Part shown: positions 32,423 through 44,159 of the stretch, one piece after another
Layout of the letters: the number at the start of each line of letters is the position of its first letter
Position numbering within the stretch: the first letter of the stretch is position 1
NCBI RefSeq assembly: GCF_000733125.1
Contig: NZ_JPHU01000001.1
Coordinates: forward strand, 310,001 to 374,000
DNA length: 64,000 nt
Origin: Parvularcula oceani
Lineage (GTDB): Bacteria > Pseudomonadota > Alphaproteobacteria > Caulobacterales > Parvularculaceae
Direction: 5' to 3'
The notes under the pieces: generated by a model
Told to the model about the DNA's origin: nothing
What the model saw: only the letters and a program-made list of their open reading frames with translations
Database searches by the model: none
Made by a program: the position numbers and the translations under genes

Positions 32423-32727
32423 ATCAGCAAGTTCTTCAGCTTTTTCTCTCACGAACTCTAAGGCACACTCCTTTAAAGTTGTGAAGCGGCAGCAAGCCGG
32501 TGGGAATGAGGAAGGAGAGATATGTCGGGCTCTCCGACGCAGGCCTCCTTGGGCGATCCTGGCTGGCGGCTCGCCGAAATCCGGGAGCGGCTTGCAAATC
32601 CTGTTGCAGTGCGGGAGAGGCCTGCCGAAGCACGAGGGCTTCGGTTCCATGAACGAAGAACACACCATCCCGGAGGCCTCAAGCCGGAAAAGCCGTGCAG
32701 GCGGTTCCTGCGGCCTGTGACCTTTCG
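32423..32727. promoter_or_regulatory. Divergent intergenic region between glycosyltransferase and flippase
   Basis: About 305 bases between two divergently transcribed polysaccharide genes. An AAGGAG on the minus strand at about 32470 sits too far from the proposed glycosyltransferase start to set it. I see no clear promoter boxes or repeats; it must carry both promoters, or the glycosyltransferase may start earlier. Confidence 0.4.
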
Positions 32728-34098
32728 ATGACCGCAAGAGACACCACTGCCGCGATGGCGCCGCGCAAGCCCCTTCTTCAGCGCGCCTTCAATTCCTCGA
32801 GCGCGCTGGTGGGCAGCGTCATCGTTCAGGCGGTGCTCCGGTTCGGCTCGAACCTGATCCTGACCCGCCTGCTCTACCCCGAAGCGTTCGGGGTGGTACT
32901 GGTGATTACTTCGGTCACCTATGTGATGGCCCTTCTGGCGGAGACGGGAATTCCGGCCTTCCTCGTCCGCACCAAGCCCGCACTCGAGCGGCGTTATTAC
33001 GACACGCTGTGGACGGTGCAGGTCCTGCGTGGCGCCGTTCTCGCTGTGGCCCTCGCCCTTCTTGCAGGGCCCATCGCGGGCTGGCTCGGCAAGCCCGCAC
33101 TGGAGCTTCCGCTTCGCGCCGCATCGGTCATTTTCTTCCTCGACGGCCTAAAATCCTTGGCTCCGCTGCGAGAGCGCCGCAATCGGCGCGACTGGCACAA
33201 CAGCCTCACCGAGATGGGCACATATGCCCTGCAGCTTCCGATCATCATCGGCCTCGCGGCCTGGCTGGAGAGTTACTGGGCCCTGATCTACGGCATGATC
33301 ATCGGCGCAGCGCTGACCTCCGCCTCCACATACATCTTCTACGGCTCCTCCTGGCACAGGCCGCGGCTGGACGGGGCCGTCGTGAAGGAACTCTGGATAT
33401 TCTCGCGTTTCCTCGCCGCATCGAGCGTGATCACGATCGTTCTCAACCAGTTCGATAAGTTCTTCATCGCAGGAAACATGTCTCTGGCGATCGCCGGCCT
33501 CTACAACATGGCCTGGAGCCTCGCTTTCGTCGCGGACGGGCTGGTCCGCAGCTACTCGCATCGGATTTTTTATGCAGAACTGGCGCATTCGCTGGAGGGT
33601 TCCGAACTCAGCCGAGCCGCCTATTACCGGCCGATGCGCAGGATGCGCCCACTGCTGGCCTTCGCGTGTGCCGGCGGGATTACCTTCGGCGAAACCTTCT
33701 TCGCCATAGCCTTCGACGACCGCTATCTCGAGGCGGGCGCGATGTTCGCCATCCTCTCCTTCAGGCCCCTCCTCGCGCTCTTTGCGCGGCCGGGAGAGAA
33801 TGCCATGCTCGCGATCGGCCGCCCTCGGACGAAATTCGTCTCCGATGTGCTCAAGCTCGCCTGGCTGATCGGGACCGCGTTGATCGGCTATAACCTTTAC
33901 GGCGTTTACGGCCTGATCTGGGCTACGGCGCTCGTTGACATTCCTGCCGTCCTGTACTTCTCCGTGCTGCTCAGGAAGGCTGGCACTTTCAGCTTGCGCG
34001 AAGAGGTCTGGACCCTGCTATTCGTCGCCGTCGGGCTTGGCTGCGGCGCAGTGGGGACTTGGGTCTGGGAGGGAACCCATCGCGCAGCGTTATACTAG
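32728..34098 (+). CDS. Polysaccharide flippase (MOP/Wzx-like) family protein
   Basis: A 456-residue membrane protein with about twelve hydrophobic helices. Early residues (AFNSSSALVGSVIVQAVLRF, then LTRLLYPEAFGVVLVITSV) match the opening of the Wzx/MurJ-type lipopolysaccharide flippase family, which moves lipid-linked oligosaccharide across the inner membrane. ATG 32728 or ATG 32755 may be the start. An IS5-type element begins at its stop codon: the stop TAG is part of the duplicated CTAG target, so removing the element would leave the same protein. Confidence 0.86.
   Translation: MTARDTTAAMAPRKPLLQRAFNSSSALVGSVIVQAVLRFGSNLILTRLLYPEAFGVVLVITSVTYVMALLAETGIPAFLVRTKPALERRYYDTLWTVQVLRGAVLAVALALLAGPIAGWLGKPALELPLRAASVIFFLDGLKSLAPLRERRNRRDWHNSLTEMGTYALQLPIIIGLAAWLESYWALIYGMIIGAALTSASTYIFYGSSWHRPRLDGAVVKELWIFSRFLAASSVITIVLNQFDKFFIAGNMSLAIAGLYNMAWSLAFVADGLVRSYSHRIFYAELAHSLEGSELSRAAYYRPMRRMRPLLAFACAGGITFGETFFAIAFDDRYLEAGAMFAILSFRPLLALFARPGENAMLAIGRPRTKFVSDVLKLAWLIGTALIGYNLYGVYGLIWATALVDIPAVLYFSVLLRKAGTFSLREEVWTLLFVAVGLGCGAVGTWVWEGTHRAALY
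34095..34098. repeat. CTAG target duplication, left side of IS5-type element
   Basis: CTAG here is repeated at 34972-34975 on the other side of the element. Insertion at YTAR-type four-base sites is usual for IS5-group elements. Because CTAG is its own reverse complement, assigning it wholly to the target is an inference. Confidence 0.6.
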
Positions 34099-34971
34099 GA
34101 GCCTGACTCATAACCGCCGCATCAGCACGCGTGCGGAGGCGAGCTGCGCCATGGCGAGGTAGTTGTCGGCGCGCTTCTCGTAGCGGGTGGCGATCCTGCG
34201 GAAGTGCTTGAGCTTGCCGAAGAAGCGCTCGACCGCGTTCCTCAGCTTGTAGAGCGAGGGGAAGAAGCCCCTGGGATCCTTGCGGTTCCGCTTGTTCGAG
34301 ATGTTCGGACAAACCCCGCGCTCGACGAGGGCGGCGATGAAGCCTTTCGCATCGTAGGCCTTGTCGGCGAGCAGCACCGTGTCCTCGGGGACGGCCTCGA
34401 TAAGATCGGGGATCGCGGAGAGGTCGTGCGCCTGACCCGGCGAGAGCGACAGCGAGACCACGTTGCCGCGGCTGTCGGTAAGGGCGTGCAGCTTGGTCGT
34501 CAGCCCGCCGCGTGAGCGGCCGGTTTGCTGATGGCTCCGTCCCGCCTCTCCCTCGTCGTCCGCGCCCCCTTTTTCCGGGCGCCCGTACCGTGCTGATGGA
34601 CCCGGACCACGGAGCTGTCGACCATATAGAGGCTGTCCTCGATGTCCTCCTGCAGGTGCTCGAGGAGCCGTGCCCAGACGCCTGCCTTCCGCCAGCGATT
34701 GAAGCGGTTGTAGACCGTCGTCCGAGGCCCATAGCGCTCGGGCATGTCCTCCCAAGGCGCGCCCGTCCGCAGAACCCAGAAGATGCCGTTCAAGACCCGC
34801 CGGTCGTCCACCCGCGGCACGCCCCTCGGCTTGTTCGGCAATAGCGGCTTGATCACCGCCCACTCCGCGTCCGTCAGCTCGAACCGATGTCCCATCAGCA
34901 GATCTCCTCTCCAGAAGGCCCGCACGGAATCAATGCACCCGGACGACGTCAACCGTTAATAGGGATAGCTC
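34099..34971 (-). mobile_element. IS5-family insertion sequence (IS427-like), about 873 bp
   Basis: The element carries one transposase split over two overlapping frames and is bracketed by CTAG. Its ends are poorly conserved inverted repeats: GAGCCTGACTCATAACCG on the left and, read inward from the right, GAGCTATCCCTATTAACG. The size and two-frame layout fit the IS427 group of IS5. It sits inside the polysaccharide island, between the flippase and the sulfotransferase, and disrupts neither. Confidence 0.82.
34108..34895 (-). CDS. IS5-family transposase, made by -1 frameshift (OrfAB)
   Basis: Frame A runs from ATG 34895 (MGHRFELTDAEWAVIKPLLP) to 34500; frame B continues to 34108. The frames join with a -1 step at an A5G5 run (34565-34574 on the plus strand), where AAG-GGG can re-pair as AAA-GGG. 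The joined 262-residue protein has the DDE triad: D93 in YMVDSSVVRVH, D in VLLADKAYDAKGF and E in NAVERFFGKLKHFRR. GAGGAGA precedes the start. The N-terminal DUF4096 domain is typical of this group. It looks functional if frameshifting occurs. Confidence 0.85.
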
Positions 34972-34975
34972 CTAG
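34972..34975. repeat. CTAG target duplication, right side of IS5-type element
   Basis: Matches CTAG at 34095-34098 and marks the right junction. See the left copy for the limits of this assignment. Confidence 0.6.
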
Positions 34976-35015
34976 GCTCGGATGCTCTGCCCCGCAGCGG
35001 GCTAAAGTGAGTAAT

Positions 35016-35936
35016 TTATCCTACAGAATAATTGAAGGCTCTCAGGTCTACGCCAGAGAGATCCGACAACTCTTTGTTGCTCTCGGCCACGAGCGCTCGC
35101 AGACGTGGTGCGACGGTTTCGCGCTGCCTCTTGCGCTGGGCCTCGGCCCGGTCGGGAGAGATGCGCCTGTCCAACCGCTGAACCCATTTCGAGATGGCGT
35201 CTCGTTTCGGATGGCCAATGTTGAGCGCATCTACCGTCACCAGCCGGTTGAGGCGCCGCTGTACGGCGAGAGCCTGCGGGGAGACGGCAGGGTATATGGC
35301 CACGCTATCGAACTCGTCCCAAACAGGCAGGCCGACGAGTGAAAGAACGTTTCGCACATACAGGCCCGGATCCTGCTTAAGCTGTTCTATCGGCAGCAAA
35401 GCGACGGCGCCCTGCCCCAATAGGCCGAGATAGTTGGCATAGAGGCCTGCGAAGCGCAGGTATTCTGGCGGCAAGAGCGGTCGGTAACCTAGACATTCTG
35501 TTCCAGTGCGGAAAAGGTAGTGTTCTAGAGACATCGTACCGCCTCGCCGCACATATTCTCCCCAAGCAGAGTAGGCAAAGCCTACCTGCTCCCGGATTGA
35601 GATGAGGACCCGGGCATCGGGAAAGACCTTCGCGAGTCGCCGCGCAGCAAGATCACCCCAATAAAGGCCTCGCACCGGATCGCCGACCAGCACCTCATGG
35701 CTGATCACTGGAATCTTCCCTTCCGCGCGGCCAGCGGCCGCATCCTCCTCGAATGCCGCCCGTACCCGCGCCGGATCGAACTGCGCCTCTGGGCACCAGC
35801 AGATTTCCTCGATGATCCGATTGTCGAAAGTCGGCCAGGGCGTACAGAGGCGGGGATGCCGTTCGAAAAGCTGCGCCTGCAGCCAAGTTGTAGCCGTTTT
35901 TGGATAGCCGACGTGAAGAAGAGTGGTTTGCGTCAT
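35016..35936 (-). CDS. Sulfotransferase-like protein
   Basis: A 306-residue cytoplasmic protein starting MTQTTLLHVGYPKTATTWLQ. The GYPKTATTWLQ segment is the 5'-phosphosulfate-binding loop of PAPS-dependent sulfotransferases, and ARVLISIREQVGFAYSAW is the 3'-phosphate-binding motif (R-x7-S). It would transfer sulfate from PAPS to a sugar hydroxyl or other acceptor. AGGA seven bases upstream supports this ATG; the frame runs on across carB antisense but that part is not coding. Context in a polysaccharide island suggests a sulfated glycan. The IS5 element lies 41 bases past its stop. Confidence 0.83.
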   Translation of the reverse strand: MTQTTLLHVGYPKTATTWLQAQLFERHPRLCTPWPTFDNRIIEEICWCPEAQFDPARVRAAFEEDAAAGRAEGKIPVISHEVLVGDPVRGLYWGDLAARRLAKVFPDARVLISIREQVGFAYSAWGEYVRRGGTMSLEHYLFRTGTECLGYRPLLPPEYLRFAGLYANYLGLLGQGAVALLPIEQLKQDPGLYVRNVLSLVGLPVWDEFDSVAIYPAVSPQALAVQRRLNRLVTVDALNIGHPKRDAISKWVQRLDRRISPDRAEAQRKRQRETVAPRLRALVAESNKELSDLSGVDLRAFNYSVG

Positions 35937-36056
35937 TCCGGTGTTCCTGCTGCTCTTTTCCTTAAGAAATTCCATAGCGGGTAGACGAGCGTTGCCCCCG
36001 GGCGCATGCCTCTCTAAACCCCTGGCAATTTGCGCGCTTCGAGCGGATCCTTTCTG

Positions 36057-39344
<3,288 letters not shown>

Positions 39345-39420
39345 TTCTTCATGAGATCGGGGCGCCTCGGGCGGGCCTACCGGCCCGGCGGGCGCCCTTT
39401 CGCTGTTCGAGAGAGACAAG

Positions 39421-39894
39421 ATGGACAAGTTCCCGATGACCCGCGCCGGCTTCGAAAAGCTGGAAGCCGACATCAAGCACCTGAAGTCCGTCGAGCGCCC
39501 GGCCGTGATCCAGGCCATCGCCACCGCCCGCGAGCATGGCGACCTGTCGGAGAATGCCGAATATCACGCCGCCAAGGAGCGCCAGTCCTGGATCGAGGGA
39601 CAGGTCCTGGACCTCGAGGACAAGCATAGCCGCGCCCAGGTCATCGACGTTGCCAAGCTGTCCGGTCCGGACGTGAAGTTCGGCGCCACCGTGACCCTAA
39701 TCGATGAGGACACCGAGGAAGAGAAGACCTACCAGATCGTCGGCGAGCTCGAAGCCGACGCCAAGGCCGGCAAGATCTCGATCTCCTCGCCGATCGCCCG
39801 CGCCCTGATCGGCAAGGAAGAGGGCGACTCGGTCGAGGTCGCGGCCCCCGGCGGCGCCCGCGTCTACGAGATCGCGAAGGTCGCCTACGTCTGA
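39421..39894 (+). CDS. greA: Transcription elongation factor GreA
   Basis: A 157-residue factor that rescues backtracked RNA polymerase by stimulating transcript cleavage. The coiled-coil starts [20 protein letters not shown] and carries the tip residues in [16 protein letters not shown], where the acidic DLSENAEY is the catalytic signature. The FKBP-like C-terminal domain includes [16 protein letters not shown]. It follows carB, an association seen in many alphaproteobacteria, and may be co-transcribed. Confidence 0.97.
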   Translation: MDKFPMTRAGFEKLEADIKHLKSVERPAVIQAIATAREHGDLSENAEYHAAKERQSWIEGQVLDLEDKHSRAQVIDVAKLSGPDVKFGATVTLIDEDTEEEKTYQIVGELEADAKAGKISISSPIARALIGKEEGDSVEVAAPGGARVYEIAKVAYV

Positions 39895-39913
39895 TGGGCG
39901 AGCGCGGCGGCGG

Positions 39914-41218
39914 TCAGTCCGCCTGCGCCGCGCCGGTCGCTCCGACCTCGATGCCCTGCTTGATGCGGCGCAGCGGCGCCGCCACGCAGGCCGCGAAATC
40001 GTCTCGCGGATCGCACTCCAGCGCGACGAAGCTCGCTTCGTAACCCGGTGACAGCGCACCGATCGCGCGGTCCGGGAAGATGCTGCGCGAGGGCGTTTCC
40101 ACGGCGATGCGCAGGATCTCCTCATCCGTGAACACGCCTCTGCGGCGCACGGCCAGCGCTTCGGTCAGTCCCGTCCCGTCATAGCGGTCCGATCCGAAGG
40201 CGATCGGCGCCCCCGCCTCCTTGAGCAGGCGGAGGTTCTCGCGCTGCACGTCCCGCGTCGCTTCGAGGATGCGTTCCCGCTCGGGATCGTTCCGGGTCTC
40301 GTAAGCCTCGATCAGCGCGGTCGTCGGCACGGTGACGAAGCCGCTTCGCGCCGCCGCCCGCGCCATTTCCGGGGTCAGCGAGTAACGCTGGCGGTCCTCC
40401 TCCCCCTGCACGCTCTGAGGCGGCATATGCGCGGCCTCGTCGGCGCCCGCAGCCATGGCGGCGGCGAAGTCACGGGCCGTGTTCACATGCACCGTCGCCT
40501 TCAGGCCCGCCTCATGCGCCAGCTCGACGGCGCGCGCGAAGACAGCTCTGGACAGTCCGGCCAGAGGCCGCTCGCCCTCATCCTCGGTATGCAGGAGGTA
40601 GAGCTTGATCCAGTCCGGCTCGGTCGCGAGGATCGCCGGCCACTTCTCCTCGAGGGTCGCGATATCCGGCGCATCCCAGAAGACGTCGCCCTCGAGTTCT
40701 TCGGGGTCGAGGCGGTAGACGTTCGCGATGCGCCGGTAGAGAGCCTCGGGGTGCCCCTCATCGACCGAGATGCCTGCATGGGCCCATGCGATGTCGACGG
40801 TCCCGGGCGTCTCCCACGCCTCGGCCGCCCAGGCATCGACCGAATTCACAGAGTTCGTGTTCTTCATGTAGAAGACGCCGTCGCGAAGATAGGCCTGGCC
40901 CCGCCCGGCGGTCCACGGTCCGTCGAGATTGTGGTTATGCGCCTCGCCGAAGCCCGGCACGATATAGGCGCCGGACAGATCGACGATATCCGCGCCGTCC
41001 GGAGCGGTCGCAACGAAGACGCCGCCGGCCTGGTAGCGGTCGCCCGCCTCGAAACGCACGCCGTTCTCGTCCGCGACGTACCAGAGCCCGTTGCGATAGA
41101 CCGCCGGCGCCGCATCGGGGTTCGGCCGGGCGGTCAGGTTCGCCGGTGGCCCGCCAGGCGCAGGCTCGGCAATGCCCGCGCAGGCGCAAAGAAGCGCCGT
41201 CATCACCAAGGTCCGCAT
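39914..41218 (-). CDS. Exported amidohydrolase-family protein
   Basis: A 434-residue protein with a signal peptide (MRTLVMTALLCACAGIAEPA). Metal-binding motifs of the amidohydrolase superfamily are visible: HNHN near residue 94, HVN at about 244, H in EAAHMPPQS and a final Asp in IAFGSDRYDG. The carboxylated lysine seen in some subtypes is not obvious, which favours a mononuclear or imidazolonepropionase-like type. Substrate unknown. Just downstream of its start lies the left end of the 3.5-kb transposon and the stranded native 3' end of nadE. Confidence 0.82.
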   Translation of the reverse strand: MRTLVMTALLCACAGIAEPAPGGPPANLTARPNPDAAPAVYRNGLWYVADENGVRFEAGDRYQAGGVFVATAPDGADIVDLSGAYIVPGFGEAHNHNLDGPWTAGRGQAYLRDGVFYMKNTNSVNSVDAWAAEAWETPGTVDIAWAHAGISVDEGHPEALYRRIANVYRLDPEELEGDVFWDAPDIATLEEKWPAILATEPDWIKLYLLHTEDEGERPLAGLSRAVFARAVELAHEAGLKATVHVNTARDFAAAMAAGADEAAHMPPQSVQGEEDRQRYSLTPEMARAAARSGFVTVPTTALIEAYETRNDPERERILEATRDVQRENLRLLKEAGAPIAFGSDRYDGTGLTEALAVRRRGVFTDEEILRIAVETPSRSIFPDRAIGALSPGYEASFVALECDPRDDFAACVAAPLRRIKQGIEVGATGAAQAD

Positions 41219-41258
41219 TCTTCCCTCCCCTCCAGGGCCCGGATGGGAGCCTAGCAGC

Positions 41259-41291
41259 TCAGGGAGCGGGCGTCGCCGCTTCGCGCCACCT
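41259..41291 (-). pseudogene. Stranded native 3' end of nadE
   Basis: Read on the minus strand, these 33 bases encode RWREAATPAP and a TGA. Joined across the transposon to nadE at 44757, with one copy of the 8-bp target removed, they complete the original NAD synthetase. They are now separated from the gene by 3.4 kb and no longer used. Confidence 0.88.
41284..41291. repeat. 8-bp target site duplication, left copy
   Basis: CGCCACCT here is repeated exactly at 44749-44756, directly flanking the two inverted repeats of the transposon. An exact 8-bp duplication fits IS1- or IS1595-type transposition and implies a fairly recent event. Confidence 0.92.
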
Positions 41292-41310
41292 GGTAGTGTC
41301 TCAGTTTGAA
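41292..41310 (+). repeat. Terminal inverted repeat, left
   Basis: GGTAGTGTCTCAGTTTGAA, identical to the reverse complement of 44730-44748. It starts with GG, as do IS1 and IS1595 ends. The last codons and stop of the transposase gene lie within it. Confidence 0.95.
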
Positions 41311-42239
41311 TTATCCGCCGCGCGCTTTTTGTAAGGGCCGCGTTTCGGCTTCGGCGCGCGGGCGTCGATCAGCTTCACGATGTCCTCAAAGTCCAGAACC
41401 TCGTCGGTCAGTCCGGCTTCGATGGCGGGCGTGACGCGCAGGCTCTTATGGATGCGAACGAAGTTGTAGAAGACGGTGTAGAGCGAGACCATGTGAACGT
41501 GGTTCTCGAACTTCTTTGAGAAGGCGTTCGTCAGCCGCGTGAAGCGGCGGTTGTGCATCCGCAGGGACAGGTTGGACCGCTCAACGAAGCTCGTGTTGAT
41601 GTGCGCTTCGTCCGGCTCACCTTCGATCACGTCCTTACGGGTGCCGCAGCACTCGCCGGGGGAGTAGCGGCGCTCGTTCTTCTTGCCAGTCGGCTCGCCG
41701 AACAACTTCACGAGCATTGCGTAGTCCACGTCCGCGCCGAACGCGCCTTCCACGGCCTCTAAGTAAGCCTTATGACCGTCCGTGGTGAGTTGGACACGGC
41801 CGTCCAGGCGGTCGGCTAGATCGTCCATGAACGCCTTCGCGTACTCGCCGTCCCGCCCGCCGACGAGGTAGCCGACGATCAGCTTGCTGTCGGCGTCCAG
41901 GGCGGTCCACGTCCATGTGTCGCCCGCTTCCTCCGGCGCGGCCTTCGCGCCCTCGACGTTCTTCGCCTTGGCGTAGGTGAAGGACCAAACCTCGTCGCAC
42001 TGGACGCGCTTCGCCTTCACGCCCCGCACCGTCTCGTCGTGGAAGGCGGCGCAGGCTTCACCAGCGTCCACGAGGAGCTTGCTGACGGTGTTAATGCTCA
42101 CGCCGGTCATGCGGCTGATCGCGCGCATGGAGCTGCCCTCGCACAGCATGTTCAGGATCATTGCGCGGGTCTTGAGGGGCAGCTTGTTCATACCTCCTGT
42201 ATGTGAACTTATGTGCTTAGGGTCAAGCATAAACTTCAT
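41301..42239 (-). CDS. IS1-family-type DDE transposase
   Basis: A 312-residue transposase. An N-terminal helix-turn-helix (LNMLCEGSSMRAISRMTGVS) precedes the catalytic core with D82 (VQCDEVWSF), D154 (LTTDGHKAYLEA) and E220 (TSFVERSNLSLR). This layout is shared by proteins annotated as IS1-family transposases in alphaproteobacteria. I prefer the ATG at 42239 because AGGG is seven bases upstream; the ATG at 42191 has AGGAGG but almost touching it. Its stop codon is made by the left inverted repeat. It diverges from the cargo operon. Confidence 0.87.
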   Translation of the reverse strand: MKFMLDPKHISSHTGGMNKLPLKTRAMILNMLCEGSSMRAISRMTGVSINTVSKLLVDAGEACAAFHDETVRGVKAKRVQCDEVWSFTYAKAKNVEGAKAAPEEAGDTWTWTALDADSKLIVGYLVGGRDGEYAKAFMDDLADRLDGRVQLTTDGHKAYLEAVEGAFGADVDYAMLVKLFGEPTGKKNERRYSPGECCGTRKDVIEGEPDEAHINTSFVERSNLSLRMHNRRFTRLTNAFSKKFENHVHMVSLYTVFYNFVRIHKSLRVTPAIEAGLTDEVLDFEDIVKLIDARAPKPKRGPYKKRAADNSN

Positions 42240-42251
42240 ACTAAAACCCTC

Positions 42252-42278
42252 TTGCCACGTCACACTTCAAGCTATAAC
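42252..42278 (+). promoter_or_regulatory. Candidate promoter of the cargo operon
   Basis: TTGCCA (42252-42257) and TATAAC (42273-42278) each match sigma-70 boxes in five of six positions, but their spacing is 15 bases instead of 17. It lies in the 79-base divergent gap between transposase and operon. An XRE protein encoded by the operon could bind here; no clear palindrome is visible. Confidence 0.35.
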
Positions 42279-42318
42279 GAGAAAACGACGTTGAAGGCAA
42301 CTCGAAGAGGGGCATGAA

Positions 42319-42987
42319 GTGCCGGAGCCGATAGACCGATTGCGTGACCAGATCCTGAAGAATGTGCTGGATAGCGTTCCCCGAGCTTTTCTGGAGGGGT
42401 TCGCTAAACGGGCGCAGGATGCTTACGTCGGCGTCTACGAAGAGGTGAAGGCAGACACCCGCGTCCTAGGTCCGCAACGCCTCTTTAAGCTCAAAAGCGT
42501 CCGTCAGCATCGGCTGGATTTCGAGATGATGGAGGCCGCTCAGGCGGCGGGCATGGTCGGCACAGAACGACCGCTACCCTACAACGATTGGTGCCATGCC
42601 TACGCCGTGTCAGGAACGTTCGGCCTGACGCAGTCTTATGTTCCTGCAATTGGCGAGAAGCCCCAGTCTGCGAAGTTTCGCGATGCGCTCGCATCCGCAG
42701 CGAACGTGCCACGTATGCCCCTCGACGATGATGAAGAGATCTACAAGCCGCGCACCTACTACGGCCTACTCGCCCACAACCCTGTCGGGAAACGCTTCAC
42801 CGATGAGCATCAGAAATTGGGCTCGTTGAACCTTTGTGTGCCGTACCCAGAGATGTCGGGTTGGGCGTTCGAGATGAACGTGTGGGAGTTGATCGGCCTT
42901 TATCCCGCCGAACAGCGCAAGCCTACCTCGCAGCGAGCGCCTATCTTGAAGCGTCGGCCTGCGAAGAAGAAAGAAGGAGAGAAATGA
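42319..42987 (+). CDS. Unknown 222-aa protein coupled to an XRE-ImmA gene
   Basis: I do not recognise this family. The 222-residue protein starts with GTG (MPEPIDRLRDQILKNVLDSV), with GAGGGG nine bases upstream. It appears soluble and mixed alpha/beta. It has no signal peptide or membrane segment, a Trp/Tyr-rich central part (RPLPYNDWCHAYAVSGTFGL), a conserved-looking YYGLLAHNPVGKRFTDEH region, an aromatic C-terminal stretch (MSGWAFEMNVWELIGLYP) and a very basic tail (KRRPAKKKEGEK) suited to nucleic-acid contact. Its stop overlaps the start of the XRE-ImmA gene (ATGA). By analogy with other XRE-ImmA pairs it may be the effector or toxin, but that is inference. Confidence 0.75.
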   Translation: MPEPIDRLRDQILKNVLDSVPRAFLEGFAKRAQDAYVGVYEEVKADTRVLGPQRLFKLKSVRQHRLDFEMMEAAQAAGMVGTERPLPYNDWCHAYAVSGTFGLTQSYVPAIGEKPQSAKFRDALASAANVPRMPLDDDEEIYKPRTYYGLLAHNPVGKRFTDEHQKLGSLNLCVPYPEMSGWAFEMNVWELIGLYPAEQRKPTSQRAPILKRRPAKKKEGEK

Positions 42988-44159
42988 GCCTAGCAGTCGG
43001 ATTTATCGCTGATCGGCTAACGGAGGCGCGCCGCGCTCGTGGTGTGACGGCGGCCGACCTGGCTGGCATGATCGACGTTAGCCCAACTTCAATCTCGAAG
43101 TACGAGAACGGCCATCAGACGCCGCGCCGCGATGTTGTGGACCGCATGGCGGCGACGTTGAGGCTGCCCAGCGACTACTTCTACCGCGCGACGCTCTCGA
43201 GCGATCAGCGCCCTGTGTTCTGGCGTTCCAAGCTTTCGGCACAAACCGGAGATCTCGAACGAGCGAAGGTTCGGTTGGAATGGTTGAAAGAGATGATCGA
43301 CTACCTGTCGAGCTTCTTCGACTATCCTGCGCTCAGCCTTCCAATCGGGGAAGATCGCGATGCACTCACGATCCGAGAGGACGAGATTGAAACGCTAGCG
43401 AACACCGTAAGGTCGTTCTGGTCAGTTCAGCCGGGCCCGCTTCCGGACTGCGTCGAGAAGGTCGAAGAGAGTGGCGTTCTAGTTTCTAGAATCCATGTCC
43501 ACGCCGAAAAGGTTGATGCCTTCTCTCAGTGGTCTGACCGATACGATGTGCCGTTTATCGTTCTCTCGCGCGACAAGGCCAGCGCAGTTCGCCAGCGGTT
43601 CGATTTGCTGCACGAGCTTGGCCATGTCCTCATGCATAAGAACGTGACACAGAAGCAGATGAACAACAAAGCTACTTACAAGCTGATTGAAGGTCAGGCT
43701 GACAAGTTTGCTTCCTATATGCTCATGCCGGAGCAGGCGTTCATAAGCGAGTTGTATGCGCCAACGCTCGACGCGATGCTAAGTTTGAAAGAGCGGTGGG
43801 GCGTATCGGTAGGCGCAATGATCATGCGCTGCAAATCGCTCGATTTGCTCGATGACGCGAGCGCTAAAAGGCTGTGGATGAACTACACCCGAAGGGGTTG
43901 GCGTAAAGGAGAGCCTTACGACAGCTCTATGGCCAAGGAAGAGCCTCTTTTGATCCGCAGGGGCTTCGAGATGCTTCTTAGCGAAGGCATCCAATCTGTC
44001 GCTGACATAAGAAAAGCGCTTCCGTTTCCTGCCGATGATCTTGAGGAACTTGCGGATCTTGAATCCGGCACATTGGGTTCTAGCGCTGGTACAAGGGCAG
44101 AGCCGGTTCTCAAGCGCAAAGGCATAGGAGACAACGTCGTTTCTTTATTTGAACGCTAG
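42984..44159 (+). CDS. XRE-family regulator fused to ImmA/IrrE metallopeptidase
   Basis: A 391-residue protein. Residues about 9-62 form a Cro/C1-type helix-turn-helix (LTEARRARGVTAADLAGMI, SPTSISKYENGHQTP). The middle carries an ImmA/IrrE (DUF955) zinc-peptidase domain with H210-E211-L-G-H214 in LLHELGHVLMH and a likely third ligand E236 in KLIEGQADKFASYMLMP. The C-terminal 120 residues are a helical extension. Founding members cleave phage or stress repressors in response to DNA damage. The pairing with an upstream small gene recalls toxin-antitoxin systems in which this type acts as antitoxin. It starts by ATGA overlap and ends convergent with a small gene. Confidence 0.9.
   Translation: MSLAVGFIADRLTEARRARGVTAADLAGMIDVSPTSISKYENGHQTPRRDVVDRMAATLRLPSDYFYRATLSSDQRPVFWRSKLSAQTGDLERAKVRLEWLKEMIDYLSSFFDYPALSLPIGEDRDALTIREDEIETLANTVRSFWSVQPGPLPDCVEKVEESGVLVSRIHVHAEKVDAFSQWSDRYDVPFIVLSRDKASAVRQRFDLLHELGHVLMHKNVTQKQMNNKATYKLIEGQADKFASYMLMPEQAFISELYAPTLDAMLSLKERWGVSVGAMIMRCKSLDLLDDASAKRLWMNYTRRGWRKGEPYDSSMAKEEPLLIRRGFEMLLSEGIQSVADIRKALPFPADDLEELADLESGTLGSSAGTRAEPVLKRKGIGDNVVSLFER

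Noticed and set aside
34500..34952. IS5 transposase as two separate broken genes
   Set aside because: The two frames overlap at an A5G5 run where a -1 shift yields one complete DDE transposase, the normal strategy of the IS427 group, so it is not treated as a pseudogene.
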